Below, one piece after another: positions 8,323 to 19,312 of a DNA stretch of 52,081 nucleotides. Position 1 is the first letter of the stretch. The number at the start of each line of letters is the position of its first letter. A program made the translations under genes and the position numbers. The notes beneath the pieces are model-generated. The model was given only the letters and a program-made list of their open reading frames with translations, was not told the DNA's origin and did not search any database. The DNA comes from Nitrospira sp. (GTDB taxonomy: Bacteria > Nitrospirota > Nitrospiria > Nitrospirales > Nitrospiraceae), in the NCBI GenBank assembly GCA_024330925.1, contig JANDJK010000009.1, positions 1 through 52,081 of the forward strand. Direction: 5' to 3'.

Positions 8323-8517
8323 TTAGTCCCCTTCCGGTTCTGCACTGCCGTGCTGGTGAGACACCTTGTCCTCTTCGAACAGCTCAGCCATTTCTTGCTC
8401 GATCGTTTCTTGATCGTTGGGAGTGAAGATGACGGGGAGTTCTTTCCGTGTTTTGGAAAACCCCGGCGGCGCTGCTTCCTCTGGTTGTGGGATCGGTTGC
8501 TGGGGGGATTCATTCAT
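8323..8517 (-). CDS. Short acidic hypothetical protein
   Basis: 64 residues, acidic, with a proline- and glutamate-rich first 20 residues and a helical stretch ETIEQEMAELFEEDKV. Not recognised. It starts 30 bases after the stop of the four-CxxC protein upstream on the same strand, which supports a shared transcript. No clear ribosome site, so coding status is only moderately certain. Confidence 0.45.
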   Translation of the reverse strand: MNESPQQPIPQPEEAAPPGFSKTRKELPVIFTPNDQETIEQEMAELFEEDKVSHQHGSAEPEGD

Positions 8518-8547
8518 AGCCAGACTCGCGCAGGGGCAACTTTCAGT

Positions 8548-8907
8548 CTACTCATATGCTTCCAAAAACGACCGCTCTGGAAACTGGCGATGACATCCCA
8601 GACAGGTGACGAAATAATAGGCTTCCCTCACGGACAGGGTTGCGCGAAAGTCCAAGGTGACTCCCTGATGGTTGCAGGTGGTACAGGAAATCTCCTTGAG
8701 ACGAAGCGGGATGTCAGGTTGGGTCTGCAGATAAAACTCAACGTCAGTATGAACGGGAAAGCTATAGAAACAGGTCCGGCAGATTCCGCGCCACTCACCA
8801 TCTTGGCCCATAGACCGATCGTCGATTGCAAAGCTGGATTGTTTGCATACGGCGCAGGCAACGGTACTGAGCCGTCGCTCCACTTCCTGCTTGGTGAGAG
8901 ATCTCAT
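8548..8907 (-). CDS. Small protein with four CxxC pairs (probable double zinc ribbon)
   Basis: The 119-residue protein carries four CxxC knuckles: ACAVCKQS, GICRTCFYSF, SCTTCNHQG and TCLGCHRQFP. These pair naturally into two zinc ribbons of similar layout, so the protein looks like an internal duplication. I do not recognise the family; nucleic-acid or protein binding is the usual role of such folds. The start at 8907 is set by a GGAGAT site upstream; the longer frame to 8946 has no site. It probably forms a two-gene unit with the 64-residue protein downstream. Confidence 0.7.
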   Translation of the reverse strand: MRSLTKQEVERRLSTVACAVCKQSSFAIDDRSMGQDGEWRGICRTCFYSFPVHTDVEFYLQTQPDIPLRLKEISCTTCNHQGVTLDFRATLSVREAYYFVTCLGCHRQFPERSFLEAYE

Positions 8908-9547
8908 ATGCCTATCTCCAATAAGGGAGAAGCGGTGCAGAGGCATTCACAATCAACTACAGTATAGCCACTAGGCTTGTCACACCGCAACCCGGCGGCA
9001 CGGTTTGTGACCACGTGCCCTCGCTGTTGTGAGGAACCGGTCCATGTAGCAGATGACCGAGCATCTGTTTGTCGGCAACATTGATGAAAGGGAGGCCATC
9101 CGTGACGATTGGAGCCGTGCTGCTAGTTGCCGAAGCATGCGGCCCGACATGTCACTGTGGGTGTCTGCTGCAAAAATCCCCTTCAAAGCGTGAGCTCGGC
9201 CAGATAGCATACGGTTGGTGAAAGCGGTGGGCTGAATCGAGCGGCAGCTTCCAGAGAATAGAGGAATGGTCTGTTGCTGCACTGGCATGAGCTGATCGGT
9301 ATCGGTGGTCATTGCGTATCTCTGTTGCGTCGAGGGCAACTGCTATGATGAAGCTCTGCGATTGGTGGTGAGTCGGTGGCCAGGAGTGTTGCCGTGGCTG
9401 CAGTTGGAGAAAGCAAGAGCGCTTGCGAGGCACAGCCGGCGACTTCTCGGCCTTCGGCGATCCGTGACGAGGTTCAGCGTCCAAGGTCACGGTCCATTTT
9501 CTACCATGCGCTAGTACTTTGACAGCGTCGATAGGGGGAGGCTACTC
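8908..9547. other. Region without a confident gene between the CxxC gene and mutM
   Basis: About 640 bases. The longest minus frame (8980-9339, with a possible ATG at 9312) has no ribosome site and no domain. A neighbouring minus frame reads more like protein near its end (LPFINVADKQMLGHLLHGP), so a decayed or frameshifted small gene is possible. The plus-strand frame at 9305-9514 is rich in Arg and Trp and looks non-coding. The mutM promoter must lie in the last 100 bases; TTTGACAGCG near 9519 could be part of it. Confidence 0.4.
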
Positions 9548-10378
9548 ATGCCTGAGTTGCCCGAAGCGGAGGTTGTCGCCCGACAGATCAGAGCCCAGTT
9601 GACAGGTTGCCGCGTACGCGAATTATGGGTTGGTCGTGCCGATATTGTACGCCAAGGGTATGACTGGCGACCGTGGTATGTCGATGCTCGGCTGGATTCG
9701 GTCGCTCGATATGGGAAAAGTATCGCGATGGCCTTTGCGAAAGGCGGCGAGACTCGCTACCTCGTCGCTGAACTGGGTATGACCGGATTGCTGCTGTTTG
9801 CTTCGGTCGCGATCAAGCTCCCCCAGCATATCCATGCCCGTTTGGTGTTCGACGGCGGGAAGGAAACCGAATTGCGATACTGGAATCCACGGCGATTTGG
9901 TTGCCTTCGGCTTTTGGACCAAGGGGGGTTGGAGCAGTACGTGAGAAAGCGATTTGGCAGTGATCCCCTCGCCGTTACCATTGAGGACTTCACGGCACGG
10001 ATTCAGGAGCGGCGGGGACGACTCAAGCCGCTATTGATGCGGCAGCAGGTGATTGCCGGCATCGGCAACATCTATGCTAATGAAATCCTCTTTCGTGCGG
10101 GCCTTCATCCCCATGCGCGGGTCAATCGATTGGCGCCATCAAGCCGTGAACGGCTGTACCATGTGACCAGAACAGTGTTAACAGAAGCTATTGCCTGTGG
10201 GGGGTCCAGCGTCAGAGATTTCTTTGCTCCCGATGGAGGCGAAGGAAGCTATAAACAATATCATTTGGTCTATGGGAAAACGGGTCAGCCTTGTCCGAAT
10301 CGATGTGGTGCAACCATCCGCCGTCTCAAGGGCGAGCGCAGCTCTTTCTATTGCCCTCGCTGCCAACGGCGGAGGTAA
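9548..10378 (+). CDS. mutM: Formamidopyrimidine-DNA glycosylase
   Basis: Bifunctional base-excision-repair enzyme that removes 8-oxoguanine and formamidopyrimidines and cuts the abasic strand. The N-terminus MPELPEAEVV gives the catalytic proline (after Met removal) and glutamate, Lys57 in RYGKSIAM is the conserved beta-elimination lysine, and GIGNIYANEILFRAGLHP is the helix-two-turn-helix motif (about 176-193). The C-terminal zinc finger is CPNRCGATI...FYCPRCQ, with a C-x3-C first knuckle rather than C-x2-C. Length (276) is normal. A GGGAGG ribosome site precedes the ATG. It stands alone before the ATP-citrate lyase genes. Confidence 0.95.
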   Translation: MPELPEAEVVARQIRAQLTGCRVRELWVGRADIVRQGYDWRPWYVDARLDSVARYGKSIAMAFAKGGETRYLVAELGMTGLLLFASVAIKLPQHIHARLVFDGGKETELRYWNPRRFGCLRLLDQGGLEQYVRKRFGSDPLAVTIEDFTARIQERRGRLKPLLMRQQVIAGIGNIYANEILFRAGLHPHARVNRLAPSSRERLYHVTRTVLTEAIACGGSSVRDFFAPDGGEGSYKQYHLVYGKTGQPCPNRCGATIRRLKGERSSFYCPRCQRRR

Positions 10379-10549
10379 TGGTGTCTTCGTTGTCAGCAAA
10401 GATCCAAAGTAGGTCTTTTGAGTCCACTCAGGTAGTCCCTCTGGTGCCTTGAGTCAGAGAGGAGTTTTCGTTAGAATCCCCTTCCCCTTGAAGCGAAACT
10501 CGTCATTTATGGCATTGATCTATTGATCTTTTCTTTAAAGGAGCAGTTC

Positions 10550-11749
10550 ATGGCCAAAGTGTTGGAAGGCCCAGGAATGGGGCTGATGAAGAAGTGGGGC
10601 ATTCATGTTCCCAACTATGTTGTCGTCACGTCTGCTGAGGAGCTGGACAAGTTGGGGCAGGCCAATGATTGGCTGAAACAGGGCAAGCTGGTTGCCAAAG
10701 CTCATGAGGCCTTGGGGTCACGGTTTAAATTAGGCCTGGTCAAGGTGGGGCTGTCTCTTAAGGAGGCGATAGCTGCTGTCAATGAAATGATTGGTCGGCA
10801 AGTGGGGAGCATTACGGTTTCGCAGGTCATCATTTCCGAGATGGTTCCTCATACGGAAGAGTATTACTGCGCGGTCAAGTCAGTGCGGGAAGGCAGTGAG
10901 ATTTTGGTTGCCAACTGTGGCGGTATCGAGGTGGAGTCAAATTGGGATCGGGTCAAGCGGCTTTTTGTGGAGATCGGCCAACAGCCGGTCCATGAGGACT
11001 GTGAACGAGTTGTGACGGATGCCGGCTTTACCGGGCCGTTGGTCAAGAAGATGGCGGACTTTGCTACAAAACTGTTTACCTGCTTTGACAATGAAGATGC
11101 GCAGTACCTTGAGGTCAATCCAGTGGTGATGCGTGAGAGTGATGGGGAGCTGGTGGCGTTGGATGCGGTCACCTTGCTGGATGCCGACGCGAAGTTCCGT
11201 CATCCGGATTGGAATTTCCAATTCGCCGCAGAATTTGGCCGCGCCTATACAAAGAACGAATTGGAAATTATGGCCATCGACAGCAAAATCAAGGGATCCG
11301 TTAAGTTCATCGAAATTCCGGGGGGCGATACGGCTATGCTTCCGGCCGGTGGGGGGGCCAGTGTCTATTACTCGGATGCGGTCGTGGCGTTGGGAGGAAA
11401 GCTTGCCAATTATGCAGAGTATTCGGGTGATCCTCCAGATTGGGCAGTAGAGGCTCTTACGGAAAAGGTATGTAGCCTCCCCGGTATTAAGAACATCATT
11501 GTCGGCGGTGCTATCGCCAACTTTACTGATGTGAAGAAAACCTTTGGGGGGATCATTAATGGGTTTCGCAAGGCCAAAGCTGATGGCAAGCTCAAAGGTG
11601 TCAAAATATGGGTGCGTCGGGGTGGCCCGCGTGAAAAGGAAGGGCTAGAGGCTATGCGAGCCTTGAAAGACGAAGGATTCGATATAGAAGTCTTCGACCG
11701 CTATACGCCCCTGACGGACATTGTTGATAAAGCGTTAGGGGCTAAGTGA
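10550..11749 (+). CDS. aclB: ATP-citrate lyase, small (ATP-grasp) subunit AclB
   Basis: The 399-residue subunit corresponds to the N-terminal half of animal ACLY and to Chlorobium AclB: an ATP-grasp region resembling the SucC beta subunit (KLVAKAHEALGSRFKLGLVKV, later YLEVNPVVM) followed by a citrate-binding domain (IPGGDTAMLPAGGGASVYYSD and IVGGAIANFTDVKKTFGGII). With AclA it cleaves citrate to acetyl-CoA and oxaloacetate with ATP and CoA, the defining step of the reverse TCA cycle. The start at 10550 follows an AAAGGAG site; the frame to 10523 lacks one. AclA follows after 153 bases. Confidence 0.94.
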   Translation: MAKVLEGPGMGLMKKWGIHVPNYVVVTSAEELDKLGQANDWLKQGKLVAKAHEALGSRFKLGLVKVGLSLKEAIAAVNEMIGRQVGSITVSQVIISEMVPHTEEYYCAVKSVREGSEILVANCGGIEVESNWDRVKRLFVEIGQQPVHEDCERVVTDAGFTGPLVKKMADFATKLFTCFDNEDAQYLEVNPVVMRESDGELVALDAVTLLDADAKFRHPDWNFQFAAEFGRAYTKNELEIMAIDSKIKGSVKFIEIPGGDTAMLPAGGGASVYYSDAVVALGGKLANYAEYSGDPPDWAVEALTEKVCSLPGIKNIIVGGAIANFTDVKKTFGGIINGFRKAKADGKLKGVKIWVRRGGPREKEGLEAMRALKDEGFDIEVFDRYTPLTDIVDKALGAK

Positions 11750-11782
11750 TCAGCGCCGGCTTCTCAATGTTTGCGAAAGATG

Positions 11783-11813
11783 CCATGATCACATAAGCCC
11801 ATGATCACATAAG
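11783..11813. repeat. Tandem 15-base direct repeat between aclB and aclA
   Basis: CCATGATCACATAAG occurs twice in a row, at 11783-11797 and 11799-11813, giving a 16-base period. Each unit holds the palindrome TGATCA. The repeat sits 34 bases after the aclB stop and about 90 bases before the aclA start. It could be a regulator site or a simple slippage duplication. Confidence 0.6.
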
Positions 11814-11902
11814 AGGGTGATGGCTCGTTACTTGTCCTCCGCTTGTCTCGAGAGCAGCATCCGTCGTTTCGCGTCACGTACTACGATCAAGAGGAGATCC
11901 TG

Positions 11903-13723
11903 ATGAGCATTCTGGCGAACAAAGAGACTCGTGTGGTGATTCAAGGTGGCCCAGCCGGCGTCAATGCGGCTCGCCGGATGGCAGAGTTCTGTTACCTCAT
12001 CAAGCAACCGCTCAACGTGGAAGCTTTTGTTTATCCTCCTGAAGCGGGCAAGACCCATGAAATTCCCTATGGGAGTGGTCTCATCGCTGTTCCCGTCTAT
12101 GCCACCATAGCCGAGGCTACGAAACATCATCCGGCGATTAATACGAGCCTTGTGTATATAGGCGCAGACCGTGCAATGAAGGCCGGCATGGAGGCGTTAG
12201 ATGATCCGCACATCAAGCTGGTTTCGATGATCACCGAGGGGGTGCCCGAAAAAGACGCAAAACTCCTGGGAGCCCATGCTCGCAAATTGGGCAAAATCTT
12301 CAATGGCCCTTCATCGATCGGCATTATTTCTGCGGGGGCCTGCAGGCTCGGGGTTATTGGCGGAGCGTACGACAATCTGGTGCTTTCGAAGCTCTATCGG
12401 GAGGGCTCCTTCGGCGTCATTACGAAATCAGGCGGCCTCTCAAACGAAATCATCTGGATCTGCTCCCAGTTCGCGGACGGTATTACAACTGCTATCGGGA
12501 TCGGCGGCGACGCCTATCCGGGTACGGATTACGTGACCTATCTTGAGCTGTTTGAGCAGGATCCGCAGACAAAAGCGGTCGTTATTGTTGGGGAAATGGG
12601 GGGAGATCTGGAGGAACGGGCTGCTGAGTGGTACGGGGCCCAAAAACGCCGCATCAAGTTGATTGGTATCGTGTCAGGATTCTGCCAGGAGAGTTTGCCC
12701 AAAGGGATGAAGTTCGGTCATGCCGGCGCTAAGGAAGGAATGAAAGGCGAGGGGTCAGCTCGCTCCAAATCCGAGGCGCTGAAACGGGCGGGGGCGATCG
12801 TTCCTCCGACGTTTGGTGCTCTCGGTCCTGCCATTAAGGAAGTTTACCATGAACTGCTTCGGTCTGGGCAAGTCAAGGAAATTGTTGAGCCGACCAGCTT
12901 GCCCGTGCTTCCCAAGACTGTTGAGGAGGCGATGAAGGCTAATGAGGTGATCGTGACGCCACTCATTCGCACCACGATCAGTGATGACCGGGGCGATGAA
13001 CCGTGTTATGACGGCTATCCAGCATCTGAGCTGATCAACAAAGGTTATGACATCCCCCATGTCATTGGTCTTCTCTGGGACAAGCGGCTCATCTCGAAGC
13101 AAGAGGCAGAAATCATCCGGCGCATTATCATGCTCTCGGCTGACCACGGGCCCTGTGTCAGTGGTGCCTATGCGACGATTCTAGCGGCCTGTGCTGGTAT
13201 TGGGATGGCACAGGCGGTGGCGGCTGGCCTCATCATGATCGGTCCACGTTTTGGAGGGGCGGTAACCGATGCCGGGCGATGGTTTAAGTACGCCGTGGAC
13301 AATAAGATGAGCGTGGACGAGTTCCTTGCCTATATGAAAAAGAACGTAGGACCTGTGCCGGGTATTGGCCATCGCGTCAAAAGTCTTCGGAATCCAGATA
13401 AGCGTGTGAAGGAGCTGGTCGCCTATGTAAAAAGTTTGAACATCAAGACGCCCTGTCTCGACTTTGCTCTTCAAGTTGAGCAGGTCACGGCGGCCAAAAA
13501 AGAGAACCTCATCCTGAATGTGGATGGCACGATGGCAGCTGTGCTGGTTGACTTGGGATTTCCGGTCGACAGTTTGAACGGCTTTTTCATTTTGGCCCGT
13601 ACGATCGGGTTGATTGGACATTGGGTCGATCAAAAGCGTCAGGATAGCCGCTTGATCAGACTGTTCGATTATTTGGTCAATTATGCGGTGCCGAAGCGCC
13701 GAGAGGTTCCACCATTGCAGTGA
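11903..13723 (+). CDS. aclA: ATP-citrate lyase, large (CoA-binding/citrate synthase-like) subunit AclA
   Basis: 606 residues, matching AclA of green sulfur bacteria (about 610). The first half is succinyl-CoA synthetase alpha-like: VVIQGGPAGVNAARR, GIISAGACRLGVIGG and the phosphohistidine loop KFGHAGAKEG (His about residue 272). The C-terminal third is a citrate synthase domain: LSADHGPCVSGAY, GPRFGGAVTDAGRW and GIGHRVKSLRNPDKR. ATP phosphorylates the loop histidine, citryl-CoA is formed and then cleaved. The start at 11903 has an AGGAGAT site; the longer frame to 11843 has none. A leader of about 150 bases with a tandem repeat separates it from aclB. Confidence 0.95.
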   Translation: MSILANKETRVVIQGGPAGVNAARRMAEFCYLIKQPLNVEAFVYPPEAGKTHEIPYGSGLIAVPVYATIAEATKHHPAINTSLVYIGADRAMKAGMEALDDPHIKLVSMITEGVPEKDAKLLGAHARKLGKIFNGPSSIGIISAGACRLGVIGGAYDNLVLSKLYREGSFGVITKSGGLSNEIIWICSQFADGITTAIGIGGDAYPGTDYVTYLELFEQDPQTKAVVIVGEMGGDLEERAAEWYGAQKRRIKLIGIVSGFCQESLPKGMKFGHAGAKEGMKGEGSARSKSEALKRAGAIVPPTFGALGPAIKEVYHELLRSGQVKEIVEPTSLPVLPKTVEEAMKANEVIVTPLIRTTISDDRGDEPCYDGYPASELINKGYDIPHVIGLLWDKRLISKQEAEIIRRIIMLSADHGPCVSGAYATILAACAGIGMAQAVAAGLIMIGPRFGGAVTDAGRWFKYAVDNKMSVDEFLAYMKKNVGPVPGIGHRVKSLRNPDKRVKELVAYVKSLNIKTPCLDFALQVEQVTAAKKENLILNVDGTMAAVLVDLGFPVDSLNGFFILARTIGLIGHWVDQKRQDSRLIRLFDYLVNYAVPKRREVPPLQ

Positions 13724-13877
13724 TGACGATGAACAATGATCGCGAAAGCTCCTGCCGCCTCTTTGTGTATGGTGACGGGATGCCTCGCTCTACTGTGGTG
13801 ATGAGTGCAGATGTGTGGCAAGGGGGCATCACTTCCTTGTTCCGATTCTGGACTCAACCCCTTCAGTGAGGAATGCT

Positions 13878-16124
13878 ATGTCACTTGAGATTGCTCAGAA
13901 ACTCTACGCCAAGATGCCTGGTCTGTTGGAAAAAGCGAGGAAACAGTTTGGTCGGGGACTGACGTTGGCAGAGAAAATCCTTATCTCGCATGCCGATAAC
14001 TTTGACACCCAAGTCTGGGAACGTGGCAAAGCGATGTTGTCGTTACGGCCGGATCGTGTGGCGATGCAGGATGCCACGGCACAGATGGCAATGCTTCAGT
14101 TCATGCAGGCGGGGAAGAAAAAGGTGGCGGTGCCGAGTACTATCCATTGCGATCATCTTATTCGAGCTGAAATGGGGTCCGAAAAGGACCTGTTGCGTGC
14201 GATGGAGGAAAACAAGGAAGTGTATAACTTTCTTGCTTCGGCAGCCAAAAAATATGGCATCGGTTTTTGGAAGCCTGGAGCGGGCATCATTCATCAGGTT
14301 GTGCTGGAAAACTATGCCTTCCCCGGGGGGCTGATCATTGGCACCGATTCACATACACCCAATGGTGGTGGATTGGGTATGTTGGCAATCGGGGTTGGGG
14401 GGGCAGATGCTGGTGAAGTGATGGCTGGATTGCCCTGGGAGGTGCTCCATCCGAAGTTAATTGGTGTCCGGCTTACGGGGCGATTGAATGGGTGGGCATC
14501 GCCCAAAGACGTGATCCTTTACCTGTGCGGGCTTTTGACGGTCAAGGGCGGAACGAATAAGATCATCGAGTATTTCGGTCCTGGTGCCGAAACAATCAGT
14601 GCCACGGGTAAAGGAACGATTTGCAATATGGGTGCGGAGGTGGGAGCCACGACGTCGGTGTTCCCCTTTGATCAGAAAATGGCTGCGTACATGACTCTGA
14701 CGGATCGAGCAGAGTGGGCCAATCTCGCCTTGGCCAATAGGGAACATCTGGTCGCTGATCCAGAGGTCTATGAGGCTCCAGAAAAGTACTATGACCAGGT
14801 TATAGAAATCGATCTCTCAAAGCTTGAACCGTATGTGGTGGGGCCTCATTCGCCAGATTTGGCTCGCCCCATCTCGAAACTGGCCGCAGAGGCCGAGGAG
14901 AAAAAATATCCGGTTGAGCTGAAGGCGGCGTTGATCGGTAGTTGCACGAACTCCTCCTATGAAGATATCAGCCGATCGGCACATGTCGCGCGGCAAGCAT
15001 TGAAGGCTGGCTTGAAAGCAAAAACGTCGTTTCTTATCTCTCCGGGCTCCGAACGCATCTATCACACCATGAAGCGCGACGGTTTCCTGACAGTGTTTGA
15101 ACAGCTAGGCGGAATGGTCCTGTCGAATTCCTGCGGCCCCTGTATCGGTCAGTGGAAACGGGCTGACGGGGTCAAGGGAAGGGCGGATTCGATTGTCAGC
15201 TCCTTTAACAGGAACTTCCCGGGGCGAAATGATGGTATTAATGAGACGCTCTCATTCCTGGCGAGTCCTGAGATCGTGACTGCCTTTGCTATAACGGGAG
15301 ACCTTCGGTTCAACCCCCTTACACAACCCCTCAAAGGAGCAGATGGGAAAGAGTTCATGCTTGAGCCTCCGATCGGAGAAGAATTGCCGGCAAATGGGTT
15401 TGCGAAGGGGGAGGAAGGGTATGTCCCTCCAGCCGAGAACGGTGATGCGTTGACCGTGGACATTCCACCTACCAGCGAACGGCTGCAGCTCCTCCAGCCG
15501 TTCCCGCGATGGGATGGAAACGATTTTGAAAAACTGCCTGTGCTTATCAAAACAAAGGGAAAGACCACCACCGACCATATTTCTCCAGCAGGACCGTGGC
15601 TTAAGTATCGCGGTCATTTGGACAAGATCAGTGACAACATGTTCCTGGGGGCCAACAATGCCTTTTCTTCTGAGCCCGGGAAGGGCACCAACGTGCTGAC
15701 AGGCGAAACCAATCTAACCATTGCGCAGATTGCGCGGGATTACAAAGCTAAGGGTATTGGCTCGGTGGTCGTGGGCGATGAGAACTACGGTGAAGGCAGC
15801 AGTCGCGAACATGCTGCCATGTCGCCTCGGTTTCTGAATGTGCGGGTTGTCATTGCAAGAAGTTTTGCCCGTATTCACGAGACCAATTTGAAGAAGCAGG
15901 GGATCTTGGCGTTGACCTTCGCTGATCCGGAGGATTACGAGAAGATCGACCAGCAGGACCGTATCAGCGTGACGGGGCTACGGGAGTTGGCGCCCGGCAA
16001 GCCGGTGACGGTGACCATACACAAGGCGGATGGGCAAACGGTCACCATCCAGGCGAATCACAGTATGACCGAGCAACAGATCGAGTGGTTCAAGGCTGGT
16101 TCGGCGCTCAATGCGTTGAACTGA
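13878..16124 (+). CDS. acn: Aconitate hydratase (mitochondrial-type aconitase)
   Basis: 748 residues. The [4Fe-4S] ligands are in [10 protein letters not shown] (about residue 354) and [11 protein letters not shown] (about 417-421). Substrate-binding arginines lie in [12 protein letters not shown] and near [10 protein letters not shown] in the C-terminal swivel domain (about residues 630-645). It interconverts citrate and isocitrate; running in the reverse cycle it feeds citrate lyase. The layout fits the mitochondrial/AcnA-like branch rather than AcnB, which has a different domain order. The start at 13878 is preceded by GAGGAAT; the frame extending to 13815 has no site. It lies between aclA and icd on the same strand. 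Confidence 0.93.
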   Translation: MSLEIAQKLYAKMPGLLEKARKQFGRGLTLAEKILISHADNFDTQVWERGKAMLSLRPDRVAMQDATAQMAMLQFMQAGKKKVAVPSTIHCDHLIRAEMGSEKDLLRAMEENKEVYNFLASAAKKYGIGFWKPGAGIIHQVVLENYAFPGGLIIGTDSHTPNGGGLGMLAIGVGGADAGEVMAGLPWEVLHPKLIGVRLTGRLNGWASPKDVILYLCGLLTVKGGTNKIIEYFGPGAETISATGKGTICNMGAEVGATTSVFPFDQKMAAYMTLTDRAEWANLALANREHLVADPEVYEAPEKYYDQVIEIDLSKLEPYVVGPHSPDLARPISKLAAEAEEKKYPVELKAALIGSCTNSSYEDISRSAHVARQALKAGLKAKTSFLISPGSERIYHTMKRDGFLTVFEQLGGMVLSNSCGPCIGQWKRADGVKGRADSIVSSFNRNFPGRNDGINETLSFLASPEIVTAFAITGDLRFNPLTQPLKGADGKEFMLEPPIGEELPANGFAKGEEGYVPPAENGDALTVDIPPTSERLQLLQPFPRWDGNDFEKLPVLIKTKGKTTTDHISPAGPWLKYRGHLDKISDNMFLGANNAFSSEPGKGTNVLTGETNLTIAQIARDYKAKGIGSVVVGDENYGEGSSREHAAMSPRFLNVRVVIARSFARIHETNLKKQGILALTFADPEDYEKIDQQDRISVTGLRELAPGKPVTVTIHKADGQTVTIQANHSMTEQQIEWFKAGSALNALN

Positions 16125-16146
16125 ATCGACAACCCCGTCATCTTAA

Positions 16147-18402
<2,256 letters not shown>

Positions 18403-18511
18403 GTGTCTTGATCTTCAACGAGCTGGCAGACGGCGGTGGAGTGCAATTGGTGGAGGCAAAGGATCGGTTGACGTCACGAGTGGCTTTGGTGAGGCAGGAC
18501 CAGTAATCCAA

Positions 18512-19231
18512 ATGGACGTGGGGGAACAAAACGCTGACAACCTGGTTGACCAACCAGAGGTGCTCCAACCTCGAATGGTCACGATTGAAATTTCCGGCAA
18601 ACAATACACCGTGCCTGAGGGAATCACGGTCATCAAGGCCATGTGGTACGCCGGTCAGGAGGTGGTCCGCGGGGTGGGCTGTTTGGGAGGATTTTGCGGC
18701 GCCTGCGCTACGTACTACCGAACCAAGGATGATCCGAAGGTCAAGACCTGCTTGGCTTGCCAGACGGCGGTTCAGGACGGTATGTCGTTTACAATGATGC
18801 CGCCGTTTCCTGCGCGCAAAGCCATCTATGATATTCGAACGCTCCAAGATCCGAAGCAAGACCTGTTTAATCTTTATCCGGAAGCTCCGCTTTGCCGGAA
18901 TTGCAATGCGTGCACTGAAGCCTGCCCACAGAAGATTGATGTGCGCGAAGGAGTGTGGAAAGCCGTCTTCGGAGATTTTCAAAGCGTGGCGGATATGTTT
19001 ATGGACTGTGTGATGTGCGGAATGTGTGCACCGGTCTGCATTGCCGATATTGCACCGAATTTTGTGGCCCTCTACGTTAGCCGTGCCCAGGGGGCCCATT
19101 TCACTGAGAAGCCGATGGGGTTAGAAGCTCGCATCAAAGAAATCGAGGAAGGCCGGTTCAACGACGAATGGAATAAGATTCTTGCGATGAACAAAGAGGA
19201 GCTGGCAGAACTCTGCACCAAAGTCAAGTAA
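18512..19231 (+). CDS. Fumarate reductase/succinate dehydrogenase-like iron-sulfur subunit
   Basis: About 239 residues with two parts. The N-terminal plant-type [2Fe-2S] domain has GCLGGFCGACATYY then KTCLACQT. The C-terminal alpha-helical ferredoxin domain has CRNCNACTEACPQ and CVMCGMCAPVC, two [4Fe-4S] sites as in HdrC-type proteins rather than the [4Fe-4S]/[3Fe-4S] set of ordinary SdhB. Next to the flavoprotein gene, it probably passes electrons to fumarate in the reverse cycle. No membrane-anchor gene is nearby, so a soluble complex is likely. The start is unclear: ATGs at 18512 and 18575 both lack a good ribosome site, and the full open frame overlaps the icd end. Confidence 0.82.
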   Translation: MDVGEQNADNLVDQPEVLQPRMVTIEISGKQYTVPEGITVIKAMWYAGQEVVRGVGCLGGFCGACATYYRTKDDPKVKTCLACQTAVQDGMSFTMMPPFPARKAIYDIRTLQDPKQDLFNLYPEAPLCRNCNACTEACPQKIDVREGVWKAVFGDFQSVADMFMDCVMCGMCAPVCIADIAPNFVALYVSRAQGAHFTEKPMGLEARIKEIEEGRFNDEWNKILAMNKEELAELCTKVK

Positions 19232-19312
19232 GGGGCTGGCCGTAGCCGAGCGTCTCACAATAAGATTCCCCTTGCAGGCGTCATCGGCTCAACGATAGCG
19301 GAAGCTGCAGGG

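Noticed and set aside
8980..9339. A 119-residue minus-strand open frame upstream of mutM
   Set aside because: No ribosome site, no recognisable domain, and the end of the region reads better in another frame. Kept only as a possible decayed gene in the gap entry.
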